64,000 bases of DNA from Cribrihabitans_A pelagius (GCF_048820915.1 NZ_JBMERR010000002.1:248001-312000), one strand, 5' to 3'. Positions 25,925 to 35,254 are shown, counted from the first letter of the stretch. The notes: generated by a model not told the origin, from the sequence alone. Numbers and translations: made by a program.

Positions 25925-27292
25925 TCAGAGACTGTCCAAGAGCCCCCGCACTGCCGTTCGGTAGGCCGTTATGATCTCCGCCCGCGCGACGTGGCGGCCC
26001 TCCCGCACCACATGGCGCCCGGCGCTCCAGACATCGGTGACGGTGTTGTCGCCGGCGGCAAAGCACAGCCCGTCCAAGAGCTGCTCCGGCTGCAGAGCGC
26101 AAAGCGCCGGCGCGGTGCTGTCGATCGCGACCAGATCGGCGAGCGCGCCCGCTTCGATCCGCCCGGCATCGCGCCCCAGCGCCTGCGCGCCCCCCGCGGC
26201 GGCACCGAGATACAGCGTCTCCCCGACCGAGCCTTCGCCCGGCACCAGCACGTTGCGGGCCAGATCGCGCAGCCGCTGGGAGTATTCCAGCGTGCGCAGC
26301 TCTTCCGCCAGCGAGATCCGCACGTTGGAATCCGACCCAACCCCGAAGGCACCGCCCTCGGCCAGGTATTCGGGGCCGTTGAACGGGCCGTCGCCGAGGT
26401 TCGCCTCGGTCACCGGGCACAGGCCTGCCACCGCGCCCGAGCGGGCCATCGCCCGGGTCTCGGCGCTGGTCATGTGGGTGGCGTGGATCAGGCACCACCT
26501 GGCGTCCACAGGAGCGTTCTCAAGCAGCCACTCCACCGGCCGCGCGCCCAGCCAATCGCGGACATCCTCAACTTCCTTGGGCTGCTCCGCGATGTGGATG
26601 TGCACCGGCTGGCCGTCCTGAAGCGTCAGCACCTCCGCCAGGTCAGCCGGGCAGGTGGCGCGCAGCGAGTGCGGCGCGATGCCCACGCGGGTATCCGGAG
26701 GCAGATCGCGCGCTGCAACCTCTCGCGCCTGCGTCACCAGTTCACCAAACCCCTCGACGCTATTGCCAAACCGCTGCTGCCCGCCGCTCAGCGCCTGCTT
26801 GCCGGCACCGCCGTAGGTATAGAGCACCGGCAGGTGGGTGAGGCCGATGCCCGCCTCGCCCGCCGCCGCAAAGACCCGTTCGCTCAGCTCCGTCAGCGAT
26901 TCGAACCGCGCCCCGCCCGGCTGGTGGTGCACGTAGTGGAACTCACCCGCCGCGACATAGCCGGCCTCCAGCATCTCCATGAAGACCAGCGCCGCGATGG
27001 CTTCATACTGTTCGGGCGTGAGGTGATCCATGAAGCGGTACATCAGGCTGCGCCAGGTCCAGAAGCTGTCCTTCCCGGCGGCGCGCACCTCGGTCATGCC
27101 GGCCATCGCGCGCTGGAAGCTGTGCGAATGCAGATTGCCAAGCGCGGGCAGCAGCGTGTCCACCCGGCAGTCCCCGTCCTGCACCACAGCATCAGTGTCG
27201 GCCGTGGCGATACGCCCGTCTGCAACCGTCAGGCGGAGGTTTGCGGCCCAGCCCTCGGGCAGGCGGGCGTGCCGGGCAAAAATCGTCTGCAT
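25925..27292 (-). CDS. hutF: Formimidoylglutamate deiminase
   Basis: Zinc-dependent amidohydrolase (455 residues) that turns N-formimidoyl-L-glutamate into N-formyl-L-glutamate and ammonia, step four of the five-step histidine pathway. The N-terminal metal motif is NLHSHSFQRAM; further conserved parts are EFHYVHHQPGG, VHIHIAEQPKEV and LIHATHM, with the metal Asp in GVGSDSNVRISL. Its product is the substrate of HutG, encoded in the divergent operon. The ATG at 27290-27292 lies ten bases from the HutC-like palindrome. Confidence 0.95.
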   Translation of the reverse strand: MQTIFARHARLPEGWAANLRLTVADGRIATADTDAVVQDGDCRVDTLLPALGNLHSHSFQRAMAGMTEVRAAGKDSFWTWRSLMYRFMDHLTPEQYEAIAALVFMEMLEAGYVAAGEFHYVHHQPGGARFESLTELSERVFAAAGEAGIGLTHLPVLYTYGGAGKQALSGGQQRFGNSVEGFGELVTQAREVAARDLPPDTRVGIAPHSLRATCPADLAEVLTLQDGQPVHIHIAEQPKEVEDVRDWLGARPVEWLLENAPVDARWCLIHATHMTSAETRAMARSGAVAGLCPVTEANLGDGPFNGPEYLAEGGAFGVGSDSNVRISLAEELRTLEYSQRLRDLARNVLVPGEGSVGETLYLGAAAGGAQALGRDAGRIEAGALADLVAIDSTAPALCALQPEQLLDGLCFAAGDNTVTDVWSAGRHVVREGRHVARAEIITAYRTAVRGLLDSL

Positions 27293-27302
27293 CTGATCCT
27301 CA

Positions 27303-27316
27303 TATGTATAGACATA
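27303..27316. promoter_or_regulatory. Candidate HutC operator in the hutF/hutI divergent gap
   Basis: TATGTATAGACATA has a near-perfect dyad (TATGT....ACATA), with extra A/T on both sides, of the TGTATA type known for HutC repressors. It sits in the only gap (74 bases) between the divergent hutF and hutI transcription units, so one bound repressor could control both. AATAGCATACC (27325-27335) may contain the plus-strand -10. Confidence 0.65.
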
Positions 27317-27366
27317 ATGAGCTTAATAGCATACCTTTCCGGCAGCAAGCTTTTTGAGGGAGTGAG

Positions 27367-28581
27367 ATGCCCGAACCGTCTAAAACCGTTCTCCACAATG
27401 CCAATCTCGCCACGATGAAGGAGGGCGGCGCGCCTTACGGGCTGATTCCCGGCGGCACCGTTGCGCTCTTGGATGGCAGAATCGCCTGGGCCGGCGCGGG
27501 TGGCGATCTTCCCGCCGACTACGCGGACTGGCCGCGCCGGGATCTTGGCGGGCGCCTGCTGACGCCTGCGCTGATCGACTGCCACACCCATGTCGTCTTT
27601 GGCGGCAACCGCGCGATGGAGTTCGAGATGCGGCTGAACGGCGCGTCTTACGAGGAGGTCGCGCGGGCCGGCGGCGGCATCGTCTCCACGGTCTCCGCCA
27701 CCCGCGAAGCCTCGCTGGAGGAACTGGTGCAGGACGCGCTGCCGCGGCTGGATGCGCTCTTGGCTGAGGGCGTGAGCACGGTGGAGGTAAAATCCGGCTA
27801 CGGGCTGGATCTGGAAACCGAACTCAACATGCTGCGCGCCGCCCGGCGTCTGGGCGAGCTGCGTCCGGTGACGGTGAAAACAACCTTCCTCGGCGCCCAT
27901 GCCACGCCTGCCGAGTACAAGGGCCGCGATGACGCCTATATCGACGAGGTCTGCATTCCGGCCCTGCGCGCCGCCGATTCCGAGGGGCTGGTGGATGCGG
28001 TCGACGGTTTCTGCGAGAACATCGCGTTTTCCCCGGCGCAGATCGAGCGCGTGTTCGAAGTGGCGCAGGAGCTGGGCCTGCCGGTGAAGCTGCACGCCGA
28101 GCAGCTGAGCCATCAGGGCGGCACTGCCCTGGCGGCCCAATACGGCGCCTTGTCAGTTGATCACGTGGAATACGCCACCGAGGATGATGCCAAGGCGATG
28201 GCCGCCTCCGGCTCCGTCGCGGTGATCCTGCCCGGCGCGTTTTATACCATCCGCGAAACGCAAGCACCGCCGATCGCGCATTTCCGCAGCCACGGCGTGC
28301 CGATGGCGCTGGCAACCGACTGCAACCCGGGCTCCTCGCCGCTGACCTCCCTGCTGCTCACCATGAACATGGGCTGCACCCTGTTCCGGATGACGCCGGA
28401 GGAGGCGCTGGCCGGCGTCACCCGCAACGCCGCCCGCGCGCTGGGTCTGGCAGACCGGGGCCAAATCGCCCCCGGCATGCGCGCCGATCTGGCGGTCTGG
28501 GACGTGGAGACGCCCGGCGAGCTTGCCTACCGCATCGGCTTCAACCCGCTTCACACCCGTATCTATGAGGGCAAACAATGA
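27367..28581 (+). CDS. hutI: Imidazolonepropionase
   Basis: Hydrolyses 4-imidazolone-5-propionate to N-formimidoyl-L-glutamate (step three of histidine degradation). The 404-residue protein is the usual size. The amidohydrolase metal motif is IDCHTHVVFGGNR (about residues 71-83). GGGIVSTVSATREASLEEL and VEVKSGYGLDLETELNML are HutI signatures, and the metal Asp is in LATDCNPGSSP. AGGGAGTGAG precedes the ATG. The stop overlaps the hutH start (ATGA), so the operon is hutI-hutH-hutG-hutU. Confidence 0.96.
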   Translation: MPEPSKTVLHNANLATMKEGGAPYGLIPGGTVALLDGRIAWAGAGGDLPADYADWPRRDLGGRLLTPALIDCHTHVVFGGNRAMEFEMRLNGASYEEVARAGGGIVSTVSATREASLEELVQDALPRLDALLAEGVSTVEVKSGYGLDLETELNMLRAARRLGELRPVTVKTTFLGAHATPAEYKGRDDAYIDEVCIPALRAADSEGLVDAVDGFCENIAFSPAQIERVFEVAQELGLPVKLHAEQLSHQGGTALAAQYGALSVDHVEYATEDDAKAMAASGSVAVILPGAFYTIRETQAPPIAHFRSHGVPMALATDCNPGSSPLTSLLLTMNMGCTLFRMTPEEALAGVTRNAARALGLADRGQIAPGMRADLAVWDVETPGELAYRIGFNPLHTRIYEGKQ

Positions 28582-30110
28582 TCGAGATGATTCAGATGGT
28601 TCCGGGCACAGTGACCCTGTCCACGCTGGAAGATATCTACCGCAACCTGACTCCGGCCAAGCTGGACGCCTCTGCGCGGGAACCGGTGGCGGCCGCCGCC
28701 CGGATGGTGGCGGAGGCTGCCGCGGGTGAGGAAGCCGTCTATGGCATCAACACCGGTTTCGGCAAGCTGGCCTCGACCAAGATTGCACCGGCGGATACTG
28801 CCACCCTGCAGCGCAACCTGATCCTGTCGCACTGCTGCGGCGTGGGCGAACCGCTGCCGGAGGACAGGACCCGGCTGATGATGACGCTGAAGCTCCTGTC
28901 GATGGGGCGCGGTGCGTCGGGCGTGCGCTGGCTGGTGATCGAGCAGATCGAGCAGATGCTGGAACGCGGCGTGGTGCCGGTGATCCCCTCGCAAGGCTCG
29001 GTCGGTGCATCCGGCGACCTGGCACCGCTGGCGCATATGGCGGCGGCGATGATCGGGGCAGGGGAGGCCACCTTTGAGGGCACACGCATGTCCAGCGCGG
29101 AAGCGCTGAAAAAGGCCGGGTTAGAGCCTATTGTGCTGGGTCCAAAAGAAGGATTGGGGCTGATCAACGGCACCCAGTTTTCGACCGCCTGCGCGCTGGC
29201 CGGGCTGTTCGACGCCTGGCGCATGGCGGAGGCCTCGATGGCGATTGCGTCTCTCTCCACCGATGCCATCATGGGTTCCACCGCGCCGCTGATCTCCGAT
29301 ATCCACACCCTGCGCGGCCATGCCGGGCAGATCGACGTGGCACGGGAAATGCGCGCCATCATGGAGGGTTCGGAAATCCGCGAGAGCCACCGCGAGGGCG
29401 ACACCCGGGTGCAGGACCCGTACTGCATCCGCTGCCAGCCTCAGGTGGTGGGCGCAGCGCTGGACGTGCTGCGGATGGCGGCCAGGACGTTGGAGATCGA
29501 GGCCAACGCCGTCACCGACAACCCCTTGGTGCTGGTGAACGAAGGGCGCATCGTTTCCGGCGGCAACTTCCACGCCGAATATGTGGGCTTTGCCGCCGAC
29601 CAGATCGCGCTGGCCGTGGCCGAAATCGGCGCCATTGCGCAGCGCCGGGTGGCCCTGATGGTGGACCCGACCTTGTCCTACGACCTGCCGCCCTTCCTGA
29701 CGCCCGATCCCGGCCTCAATTCCGGCTTCATGATTGCCGAAGTGACCACCGCGGCGCTGATGAGCGAGAACAAGCATCTGGCCAACCCTTGCGTGACCGA
29801 CTCGACCCCGACCTCCGCCAACCAGGAGGACCACGTGTCGATGGCCGCCCACGGCGCGCTGCGGCTTTCGAAGATGAACGCCAACCTCTCGGTGATCCTC
29901 GGCGTCGAAATGCTCTGCGCCGCGCAAGGGGTGGAGGCGCGCGCGCCGCTGAAAACCTCCGCCCGCCTGCAGGACGTGTTGGCGATGCTGCGCGCGGAGA
30001 TCACCACTCTGGCCGATGACCGCTATCTGGCGCCGGATATCGAAACCGCCAGCGCCATGGTCCGCGCAGGCCGTGCTGCCAAGGCCGCGGGCGTGGAGGT
30101 GAAAGCATGA
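28578..30110 (+). CDS. hutH: Histidine ammonia-lyase
   Basis: Converts L-histidine to urocanate and ammonia. The 510-residue protein carries the autocatalytic MIO triad Ala-Ser-Gly in GSVGASGDLAPLAH (about residues 144-146), plus YGINTGFGKLAST near the N-terminus and RVQDPYCIRCQPQVVG. It starts in an ATGA overlap with hutI and ends in another with hutG, giving tight translational coupling. Length and motifs are fully typical. Confidence 0.97.
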   Translation: MIEMIQMVPGTVTLSTLEDIYRNLTPAKLDASAREPVAAAARMVAEAAAGEEAVYGINTGFGKLASTKIAPADTATLQRNLILSHCCGVGEPLPEDRTRLMMTLKLLSMGRGASGVRWLVIEQIEQMLERGVVPVIPSQGSVGASGDLAPLAHMAAAMIGAGEATFEGTRMSSAEALKKAGLEPIVLGPKEGLGLINGTQFSTACALAGLFDAWRMAEASMAIASLSTDAIMGSTAPLISDIHTLRGHAGQIDVAREMRAIMEGSEIRESHREGDTRVQDPYCIRCQPQVVGAALDVLRMAARTLEIEANAVTDNPLVLVNEGRIVSGGNFHAEYVGFAADQIALAVAEIGAIAQRRVALMVDPTLSYDLPPFLTPDPGLNSGFMIAEVTTAALMSENKHLANPCVTDSTPTSANQEDHVSMAAHGALRLSKMNANLSVILGVEMLCAAQGVEARAPLKTSARLQDVLAMLRAEITTLADDRYLAPDIETASAMVRAGRAAKAAGVEVKA

Positions 30111-30889
30111 TCGAAGTCACCCAAGGCGCCTCGCCGCTGGTGCTGGGGCTGCCCCACACCGGCACCGATGTGCCGCCGGACATTTGGGAGCGTCTGAACG
30201 GGACCGGCCGGGCGCTGGGTGATACCGACTGGCATATTCACGACCTCTATGCCGGGCTGGCGGAGGAGGTGACGGCCGTCCGTACTCCCATCCACCGTTA
30301 CGTGATCGACGTGAACCGCGATCCCGCCGGTATCAGTCTCTATCCCGGGCAAAATACCACGACGCTGGTGCCTTTGACCGACTTCGACGGGCTGCCAATC
30401 TGGCGCGAAGGCCAGGAGCCGGACGAGGCGGAAATCGCCCGCCGCCGCGAGGCCTATCACACGCCCTATCACGCCGCCCTGGCGGCGGAGCTGGAGCGGG
30501 TGAAGGCCATTCACGGCTTTGCCATCCTCTATGACTGCCACTCGATCCGCGGCGACATTCCATTCCTGTTCGAAGGCCGCCTTCCGGATTTCAACGTAGG
30601 CACCAATATGGGCGAGACCTGCGATCAGGCTATCGAGTCCCTGACCGTGGCCCATTGCGAGGCGGCAGAGGGCTACACCTCCACTCTCAACGGGCGCTTC
30701 AAGGGCGGCTGGACCACCCGCCACTACGGGCGGCCCGCGGACGGCCTGCACGCCATCCAGATGGAGCTGGCGCAGGCCACCTACTGCGAGGAGGCGGCGC
30801 CCTGGACCTATCTGCCGGAGCGCGCGGACGCCCTGCGCGCCCATCTCACCAATATTCTCACCGATCTTCAGACCTGGAGGCCCGCATGA
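30107..30889 (+). CDS. hutG: N-formylglutamate deformylase/amidohydrolase
   Basis: Final step of the five-step pathway: N-formyl-L-glutamate to glutamate and formate, following HutF. The 260-residue protein has GLPHTGTDVPPDIW near the N-terminus, DLYAGLAEEV, YDCHSIRGDIPFLFEGRLPD in the middle and RGYTS-like TSTLNGRFKGGWTTRHYG, all of the FGase (PF05013) family rather than the arginase-like HutG of Bacillus. It shares ATGA overlaps with hutH and hutU. Confidence 0.93.
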   Translation: MIEVTQGASPLVLGLPHTGTDVPPDIWERLNGTGRALGDTDWHIHDLYAGLAEEVTAVRTPIHRYVIDVNRDPAGISLYPGQNTTTLVPLTDFDGLPIWREGQEPDEAEIARRREAYHTPYHAALAAELERVKAIHGFAILYDCHSIRGDIPFLFEGRLPDFNVGTNMGETCDQAIESLTVAHCEAAEGYTSTLNGRFKGGWTTRHYGRPADGLHAIQMELAQATYCEEAAPWTYLPERADALRAHLTNILTDLQTWRPA

Positions 30890-32574
30890 GCGATCCCCGC
30901 AAGAACTCCCGAGACATCTTCCCGCCCACCGGCCCGGAGCTCAACGCCAAGTCCTGGATGACCGAGGCGCCGCTGCGGATGATGATGAACAACCTGCACC
31001 CCGACGTCGCCGAAAACCCGCATGAGCTGGTGGTCTACGGCGGCATCGGCCGCGCCGCGCGCACCTGGAAGGATTTCGACCTGATCGTCGAGACCCTGAA
31101 GAACCTTGAGGAAGACCAGACCCTTATGGTTCAGTCGGGCAAGCCCGTGGGCGTGTTCCAGACCCACAAGGACGCGCCGCGGGTGCTGATCGCCAACTCC
31201 AACCTGGTGCCGCATTGGGCCAATTGGGACCATTTCAACGAGCTCGATAAGAAGGGCCTGATGATGTACGGCCAGATGACGGCCGGCTCCTGGATCTATA
31301 TCGGCACCCAAGGCATCGTGCAGGGCACTTATGAGACCTTTGCCGAGGCGGGCCGCCAACATTACGGCGGCGACCTCACGGGCAAATGGATCCTGACCGG
31401 CGGCCTTGGCGGCATGGGCGGCGCGCAGCCGCTGGCGGCTGTATTCGCGGGCGCCTGCTGCCTCGCGGTGGAGTGCAACCCGGACTCGATCGACTTCCGC
31501 CTGCGCACCAGATACCTGGACGAAAAGGCCGAAACCCTGGACGAGGCACTGGAGATGATCGCGCGGTGGACAAAGGCGGGCGAGGCAAAATCCGTGGGTC
31601 TCTTGGGCAATGCGGCCGACGTGTTCGCCGAGCTGGTGGAGCGCGCCAAGGCGGGTGGTGTGAAGCCCGATATCGTCACCGACCAGACCTCCGCGCATGA
31701 CCCGGTCAACGGCTACCTGCCGCAGGGCTGGACCATGGCGGAGTGGAAGGAAAAGCGCGAGAGTGACAAGAAGGCAGTGGAGAAAGCCGCCCGTGCCAGC
31801 ATGAAGGTGCAGGTCAAGGCGATGTGCGATTTCCACGCGATGGGCATCCCCACCGTCGACTACGGCAACAACATCCGCCAGATGGCGCTGGAGGAGGGGC
31901 TGGAGAACGCCTTCGACTTCCCAGGTTTCGTGCCCGCCTACATCCGTCCGCTGTTCTGCCGCGGCATCGGCCCGTTCCGCTGGGCGGCGCTGTCGGGCGA
32001 TCCGGAGGATATCCGCAAGACCGACGCCAAGATGAAGGAGCTGTTCCCCGGGAACGAAGGCCTGCACCGATGGCTGGACATGGCGCAGGAGCGGATTGCG
32101 TTCCAGGGCCTGCCGGCGCGGATCTGCTGGATTGGCCTCGGCGACCGGCACAAGGCGGGCCTCGCGTTCAACGAGATGGTCCGCAGTGGTGAGCTGTCGG
32201 CGCCGGTGGTTATCGGCCGCGACCATCTGGATAGCGGCTCGGTGGCCTCGCCCAACCGCGAGACGGAGGCGATGATGGATGGCTCGGATGCGGTGTCGGA
32301 CTGGCCGCTGCTGAATGCGCTCCTGAACACCGCCTCAGGTGCCACCTGGGTGTCGCTGCACCACGGCGGCGGCGTTGGCATGGGCTTCTCGCAGCATTCC
32401 GGCGTGGTGATCTGCTGCGACGGCAGCGACGACGCAGACCGCCGCATCGGCCGGGTGCTGTGGAACGACCCGGCGACCGGCGTCATGCGCCACGCGGATG
32501 CGGGCTATGACACCGCCAAGGACTGCGCGCGGGAGCATGGGCTGAACCTGCCGGGAATTCTGGAAGCGGAATAA
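30886..32574 (+). CDS. hutU: Urocanate hydratase
   Basis: NAD-dependent urocanase that converts urocanate to imidazolone propionate; 562 residues from ATG 30886, as usual (~555). Markers: RTWKDFDLIVETLK, the NAD-binding glycine stretch GGLGGMGGAQPLA, VDYGNNIRQMA, the conserved Cys-containing PLFCRGIGPFRW, and WVSLHHGGGVGMGFSQHSG. The start overlaps the hutG stop. It is the last gene of the operon, followed by two repeat copies and a bidirectional terminator. Confidence 0.97.
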   Translation: MSDPRKNSRDIFPPTGPELNAKSWMTEAPLRMMMNNLHPDVAENPHELVVYGGIGRAARTWKDFDLIVETLKNLEEDQTLMVQSGKPVGVFQTHKDAPRVLIANSNLVPHWANWDHFNELDKKGLMMYGQMTAGSWIYIGTQGIVQGTYETFAEAGRQHYGGDLTGKWILTGGLGGMGGAQPLAAVFAGACCLAVECNPDSIDFRLRTRYLDEKAETLDEALEMIARWTKAGEAKSVGLLGNAADVFAELVERAKAGGVKPDIVTDQTSAHDPVNGYLPQGWTMAEWKEKRESDKKAVEKAARASMKVQVKAMCDFHAMGIPTVDYGNNIRQMALEEGLENAFDFPGFVPAYIRPLFCRGIGPFRWAALSGDPEDIRKTDAKMKELFPGNEGLHRWLDMAQERIAFQGLPARICWIGLGDRHKAGLAFNEMVRSGELSAPVVIGRDHLDSGSVASPNRETEAMMDGSDAVSDWPLLNALLNTASGATWVSLHHGGGVGMGFSQHSGVVICCDGSDDADRRIGRVLWNDPATGVMRHADAGYDTAKDCAREHGLNLPGILEAE

Positions 32575-32629
32575 GGGGCGCTGCCCCTCGGCCTGGCGGC
32601 CTCACCCCGGGGTATTTCGGGTCAGAAAG
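32575..32629 (-). repeat. Dispersed two-hairpin repeat, copy B
   Basis: On the minus strand this reads CTTTCTGACCCGAAATACCC, then GGGGTGAGGCCGCCAGGCC, then GAGGGGCAGCGCCCC, the same modules as copy A. It lies just after the hutU stop in the gap to convergent dapD, head to head with copy C. Confidence 0.75.
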
Positions 32630-32646
32630 TGAAACTGGCCTGTCTG

Positions 32647-32700
32647 CTTTCTGGCTGAAAATATCCTGGGGTCCGGGGCAAGGCCCCGGCCGCCGGAGGC
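32647..32700 (+). repeat. Dispersed two-hairpin repeat, copy C
   Basis: It begins TTTCTGGCTGAAAATATCCT, then GGGGTCCGGGGCAAGGCCCCGG, and ends GCCGCCGGAGGC. The middle variable stem seen in other copies is missing. It lies in the same hutU/dapD gap as copy B. Confidence 0.65.
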
Positions 32701-32705
32701 AAAAG

Positions 32706-32734
32706 AAAACGCGCCCCGCAGGGCGCGTTTTTTG
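32706..32734. terminator. Bidirectional terminator between hutU and dapD
   Basis: AAAACGCGCCC and GGGCGCGTTTT form an 11-bp perfect stem with a CGCA loop. It has TTTTTT after it on the plus strand and an A/T-rich flank (TTTTCTTTTGCC) on the minus strand, so it can stop both converging transcripts. Confidence 0.85.
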
Positions 32735-32757
32735 CATTTGGAAACGGGCGCCGCGGA

Positions 32758-33585
32758 TTAGTCGCGCAGCAGCTCGTTGATGCCGGTCTTGGAGCGGGTC
32801 TTCTCGTCCACGCGTTTCACGATCACGGCGCAGTAGAGGCTGACGTTGTTCTTGGAGGGCATCGAGCCTGCCACGACCACCGAGTAGGGCGGCACTTCGC
32901 CATACGTCACTTCGCCGGTCTCGCGGTCGACGATCTTGGTTGACTTGCCGATGAAGACGCCCATGCCCAGCACCGAGCCTTCGCGCACGATGCAGCCTTC
33001 GACCACTTCCGAGCGGGCACCGATGAAGCAGTTGTCTTCGATGATGGTGGGGCCTGCCTGCATCGGTTCCAGCACGCCGCCGATGCCGACGCCGCCGGAG
33101 AGGTGCACGTTCTTGCCGATCTGGGCGCAGGAGCCGACAGTGGCCCAGGTGTCGACCATGGTGCCTTCATCGACATAGGCGCCGAGGTTCACGAAGGAGG
33201 GCATCAGCACCGCGCCGGGGGCGATATAGGCAGATTTGCGAACCACGCAGTTCGGCACCGCGCGGAAGCCTGCGGATTTCCAATCCGCCTCGCCCCAGCC
33301 GGCAAACTTGCTGTCGACCTTGTCCCACCAGCCGCCGGCCTGCGGGCCGCCTTCCTGGATCTCCATGTCCTTGATGCGGAAGCCCAGCAGCACCGCCTTC
33401 TTGGCCCATTGGTTCACGTACCAGTCGCCGCTCGCCTGCTTTTCGGCGACGCGCAAGGTGCCGGAATCGAGTGCGTTCAGCGTGTCCTCGATGGCCTCGC
33501 GGGTTTCGCCCGTGGTGGCGGGGGTGATGGTGTCGCGCGCCTCCCAGGCGGCCTCGATCGCTGCTTCCAGCTGGGCGTTGGACAT
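32758..33585 (-). CDS. dapD: 2,3,4,5-tetrahydropyridine-2,6-dicarboxylate N-succinyltransferase
   Basis: Succinyl-CoA-dependent enzyme of the lysine/DAP pathway, two steps before DapE. The 275-residue protein has a helical N-terminal domain and a left-handed beta-helix of hexapeptide repeats (INVGAYVDEGTM-like: NLGAYVDEGTMVDTWATVGSC, then SGGVGIGGVLEP, NCFIGARSEVVEGCIV). The C-terminal VVAGSMPSKNNVSLYCAVIVK is typical. It is transcribed alone on the minus strand, convergent with hutU, and separated from dapE by the hut cluster. Confidence 0.96.
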   Translation of the reverse strand: MSNAQLEAAIEAAWEARDTITPATTGETREAIEDTLNALDSGTLRVAEKQASGDWYVNQWAKKAVLLGFRIKDMEIQEGGPQAGGWWDKVDSKFAGWGEADWKSAGFRAVPNCVVRKSAYIAPGAVLMPSFVNLGAYVDEGTMVDTWATVGSCAQIGKNVHLSGGVGIGGVLEPMQAGPTIIEDNCFIGARSEVVEGCIVREGSVLGMGVFIGKSTKIVDRETGEVTYGEVPPYSVVVAGSMPSKNNVSLYCAVIVKRVDEKTRSKTGINELLRD

Positions 33586-33694
33586 GGATATTCCTCCGGC
33601 GTCGTTAGGATTCGCTGCTTTCTAGCGGCAAATGCCCTCCCAGTCATGCGCGGAATGCGGCGAAACAGTTTCCCGTGCCGCCACCGCTGCCGGC

Positions 33695-34294
33695 TCAGCG
33701 CACCCGGCGCAGGTGGCGGCGCAGAATCTCGCAGGCGGCGGCCGGATCGCGCCGCGCCATTGCCTGCACGATGGCGGCGTGGTCGCTGTCCACGCGGCGG
33801 CTCCATTGGTGCTGCCAGTTGGCAAAGAGGTGCCGGGCGGCAGCGATATGCAAATCGTCGATCGAGGCCAGCAGCCGCGGCATCGCGCAAGGCGCCAGGA
33901 TCACCCGGTGAAAGGCGCGGTTCAGCCGCTCCCAGCTGGCCATATCGGTGGCTGCATCGCAGGCGATGCGGGCGGCCTCGGCGGTTTCCACGTCGGCATT
34001 GCTGATCCGTGCAAAGGCATGCGTCAGCGCCAGCACCTCCAGCGCCACCCGCATCTCGATCACCTCGCGGATCTCGGCCGGGTCGAGCGCGCTGACCCTT
34101 GTGCCGCGCCGGGGCAGCGATTGCGCCAGCCCATGCGCCTCCAGCCGCAAGAGCGCCTCGCGCACCGGCACGTGGCTGGTGTCGAACTCGCGCGCGATAT
34201 GATCCTGGCGCAGCTTTTCACCCGCCGGCAGGGTGCCGGTGATAATGCGCTCGCTGAGGGCGCGGTAGATGGTATCGGCGATGGTAGCAGACAT
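33695..34294 (-). CDS. GntR family transcriptional regulator (FCD type)
   Basis: 199-residue regulator. The winged helix (ADTIYRALSERIITGTLPAGEKLRQ, HVPVREALLRLEAHGL) is followed by a short FCD domain with the ligand/metal-type residues RLNRAFHRVIL and DDLHIAAARHLF. ATG 34292-34294 is preferred over an upstream GTG because sequence before it is Arg/Pro-rich. It follows the PLP dehydratase gene by 39 bases on the same strand, so it probably controls that gene. The effector is unknown. Confidence 0.88.
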   Translation of the reverse strand: MSATIADTIYRALSERIITGTLPAGEKLRQDHIAREFDTSHVPVREALLRLEAHGLAQSLPRRGTRVSALDPAEIREVIEMRVALEVLALTHAFARISNADVETAEAARIACDAATDMASWERLNRAFHRVILAPCAMPRLLASIDDLHIAAARHLFANWQHQWSRRVDSDHAAIVQAMARRDPAAACEILRRHLRRVR

Positions 34295-34333
34295 GGGCCT
34301 TGCGATAGGGCTCCCCCGGGGGCGCGGCAAGCG

Positions 34334-35254
34334 CTATCCGAGCGGGTCCGGGGCGATGTTGCCGCCGCAGACCAGCACCGCGACCCGTTCGCCGGGTTCC
34401 GGACGGTAGGCGCCGGACATCAGCGCCGCGAGCGCGGTGGCGCCGGCCGGTTCCGCGAGGATCCGGCGCTCTTGCCACAGGGCCTTTTGCGCGGCGGTGA
34501 TGGCGCTGTCGGGCACGGTGAGCGATTGCACGCCCTGGCTGCGCGCGAGATCGAAGCAGAGGCTGCCGATCCGCCGCGCGCCAAGCGCATTGGCAGCAAC
34601 GCCGGAGACCTCCACATCCGCCGGGGCGCCTGCTGTCAGAGCCGCGTGCAGTGCGCAGGAGGTCTCCGGCTCCACCGCGACGACCTTGCGGCGGCTGCCG
34701 AGCCAGGCCAGGGCGCCCGCGATCAGACCGCCGCCGCCCACCGCGATCAGAACGGTGTCCGCCTCCAGACCCTGAGACTCCCACTCGGCAAAGCAGGTGC
34801 CCTGGCCCGCCACGGTGGCGGGCGCATCATAGGCGTGCACCTGCATGGCGCCGGTCTCTGATTCATAGGCGCGGGCGGCTTCCAGCGCGTTGGCATAGGC
34901 GCCGGGCACCACCTGCAAATCGGCGCCGCTGCTCTGGATCAGGGCGATCTTGGCGGGGCCGGCCATCTCCGGCACGTAAATCCGCGCCCGGTGGCCCAGC
35001 TTGGAGGCGGCATAGGCCACCGCCGCGCCGTGGTTGCCGCCCGACGCGGCCACCAGCCCCGCTTCCGGCACCGGACCGGCCAGAAGCGTGTTGAAGGCGC
35101 CGCGCGCCTTGAAACTGCCGGTATGCTGCATGTGTTCGAGCTTCAGCGCGACCGGAAAGCCCAGGCCGAAGCCATGGGTTTCCAGCACTGGCGTCACCTG
35201 GATGTAGCCCTTGATCCGCTCCGCCGCGGCCCTGATCTCGTCCTGCCAGCGCAT
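34334..35254 (-). CDS. PLP-dependent threonine/serine dehydratase
   Basis: Fold-type II PLP enzyme, 306 residues, single catalytic domain without an ACT regulatory domain, so catabolic rather than the isoleucine-pathway form. The PLP Lys lies in HTGSFKARGAFN; other motifs are SGGNHGAAVAYAA and the phosphate-binding VAVGGGGLIAGAL. GGAGG six bases before ATG 35252-35254 fixes the start. It probably deaminates threonine or serine, but related enzymes act on hydroxyaspartate or ectoine intermediates. It is paired with a GntR regulator gene downstream. Confidence 0.88.
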   Translation of the reverse strand: MRWQDEIRAAAERIKGYIQVTPVLETHGFGLGFPVALKLEHMQHTGSFKARGAFNTLLAGPVPEAGLVAASGGNHGAAVAYAASKLGHRARIYVPEMAGPAKIALIQSSGADLQVVPGAYANALEAARAYESETGAMQVHAYDAPATVAGQGTCFAEWESQGLEADTVLIAVGGGGLIAGALAWLGSRRKVVAVEPETSCALHAALTAGAPADVEVSGVAANALGARRIGSLCFDLARSQGVQSLTVPDSAITAAQKALWQERRILAEPAGATALAALMSGAYRPEPGERVAVLVCGGNIAPDPLG

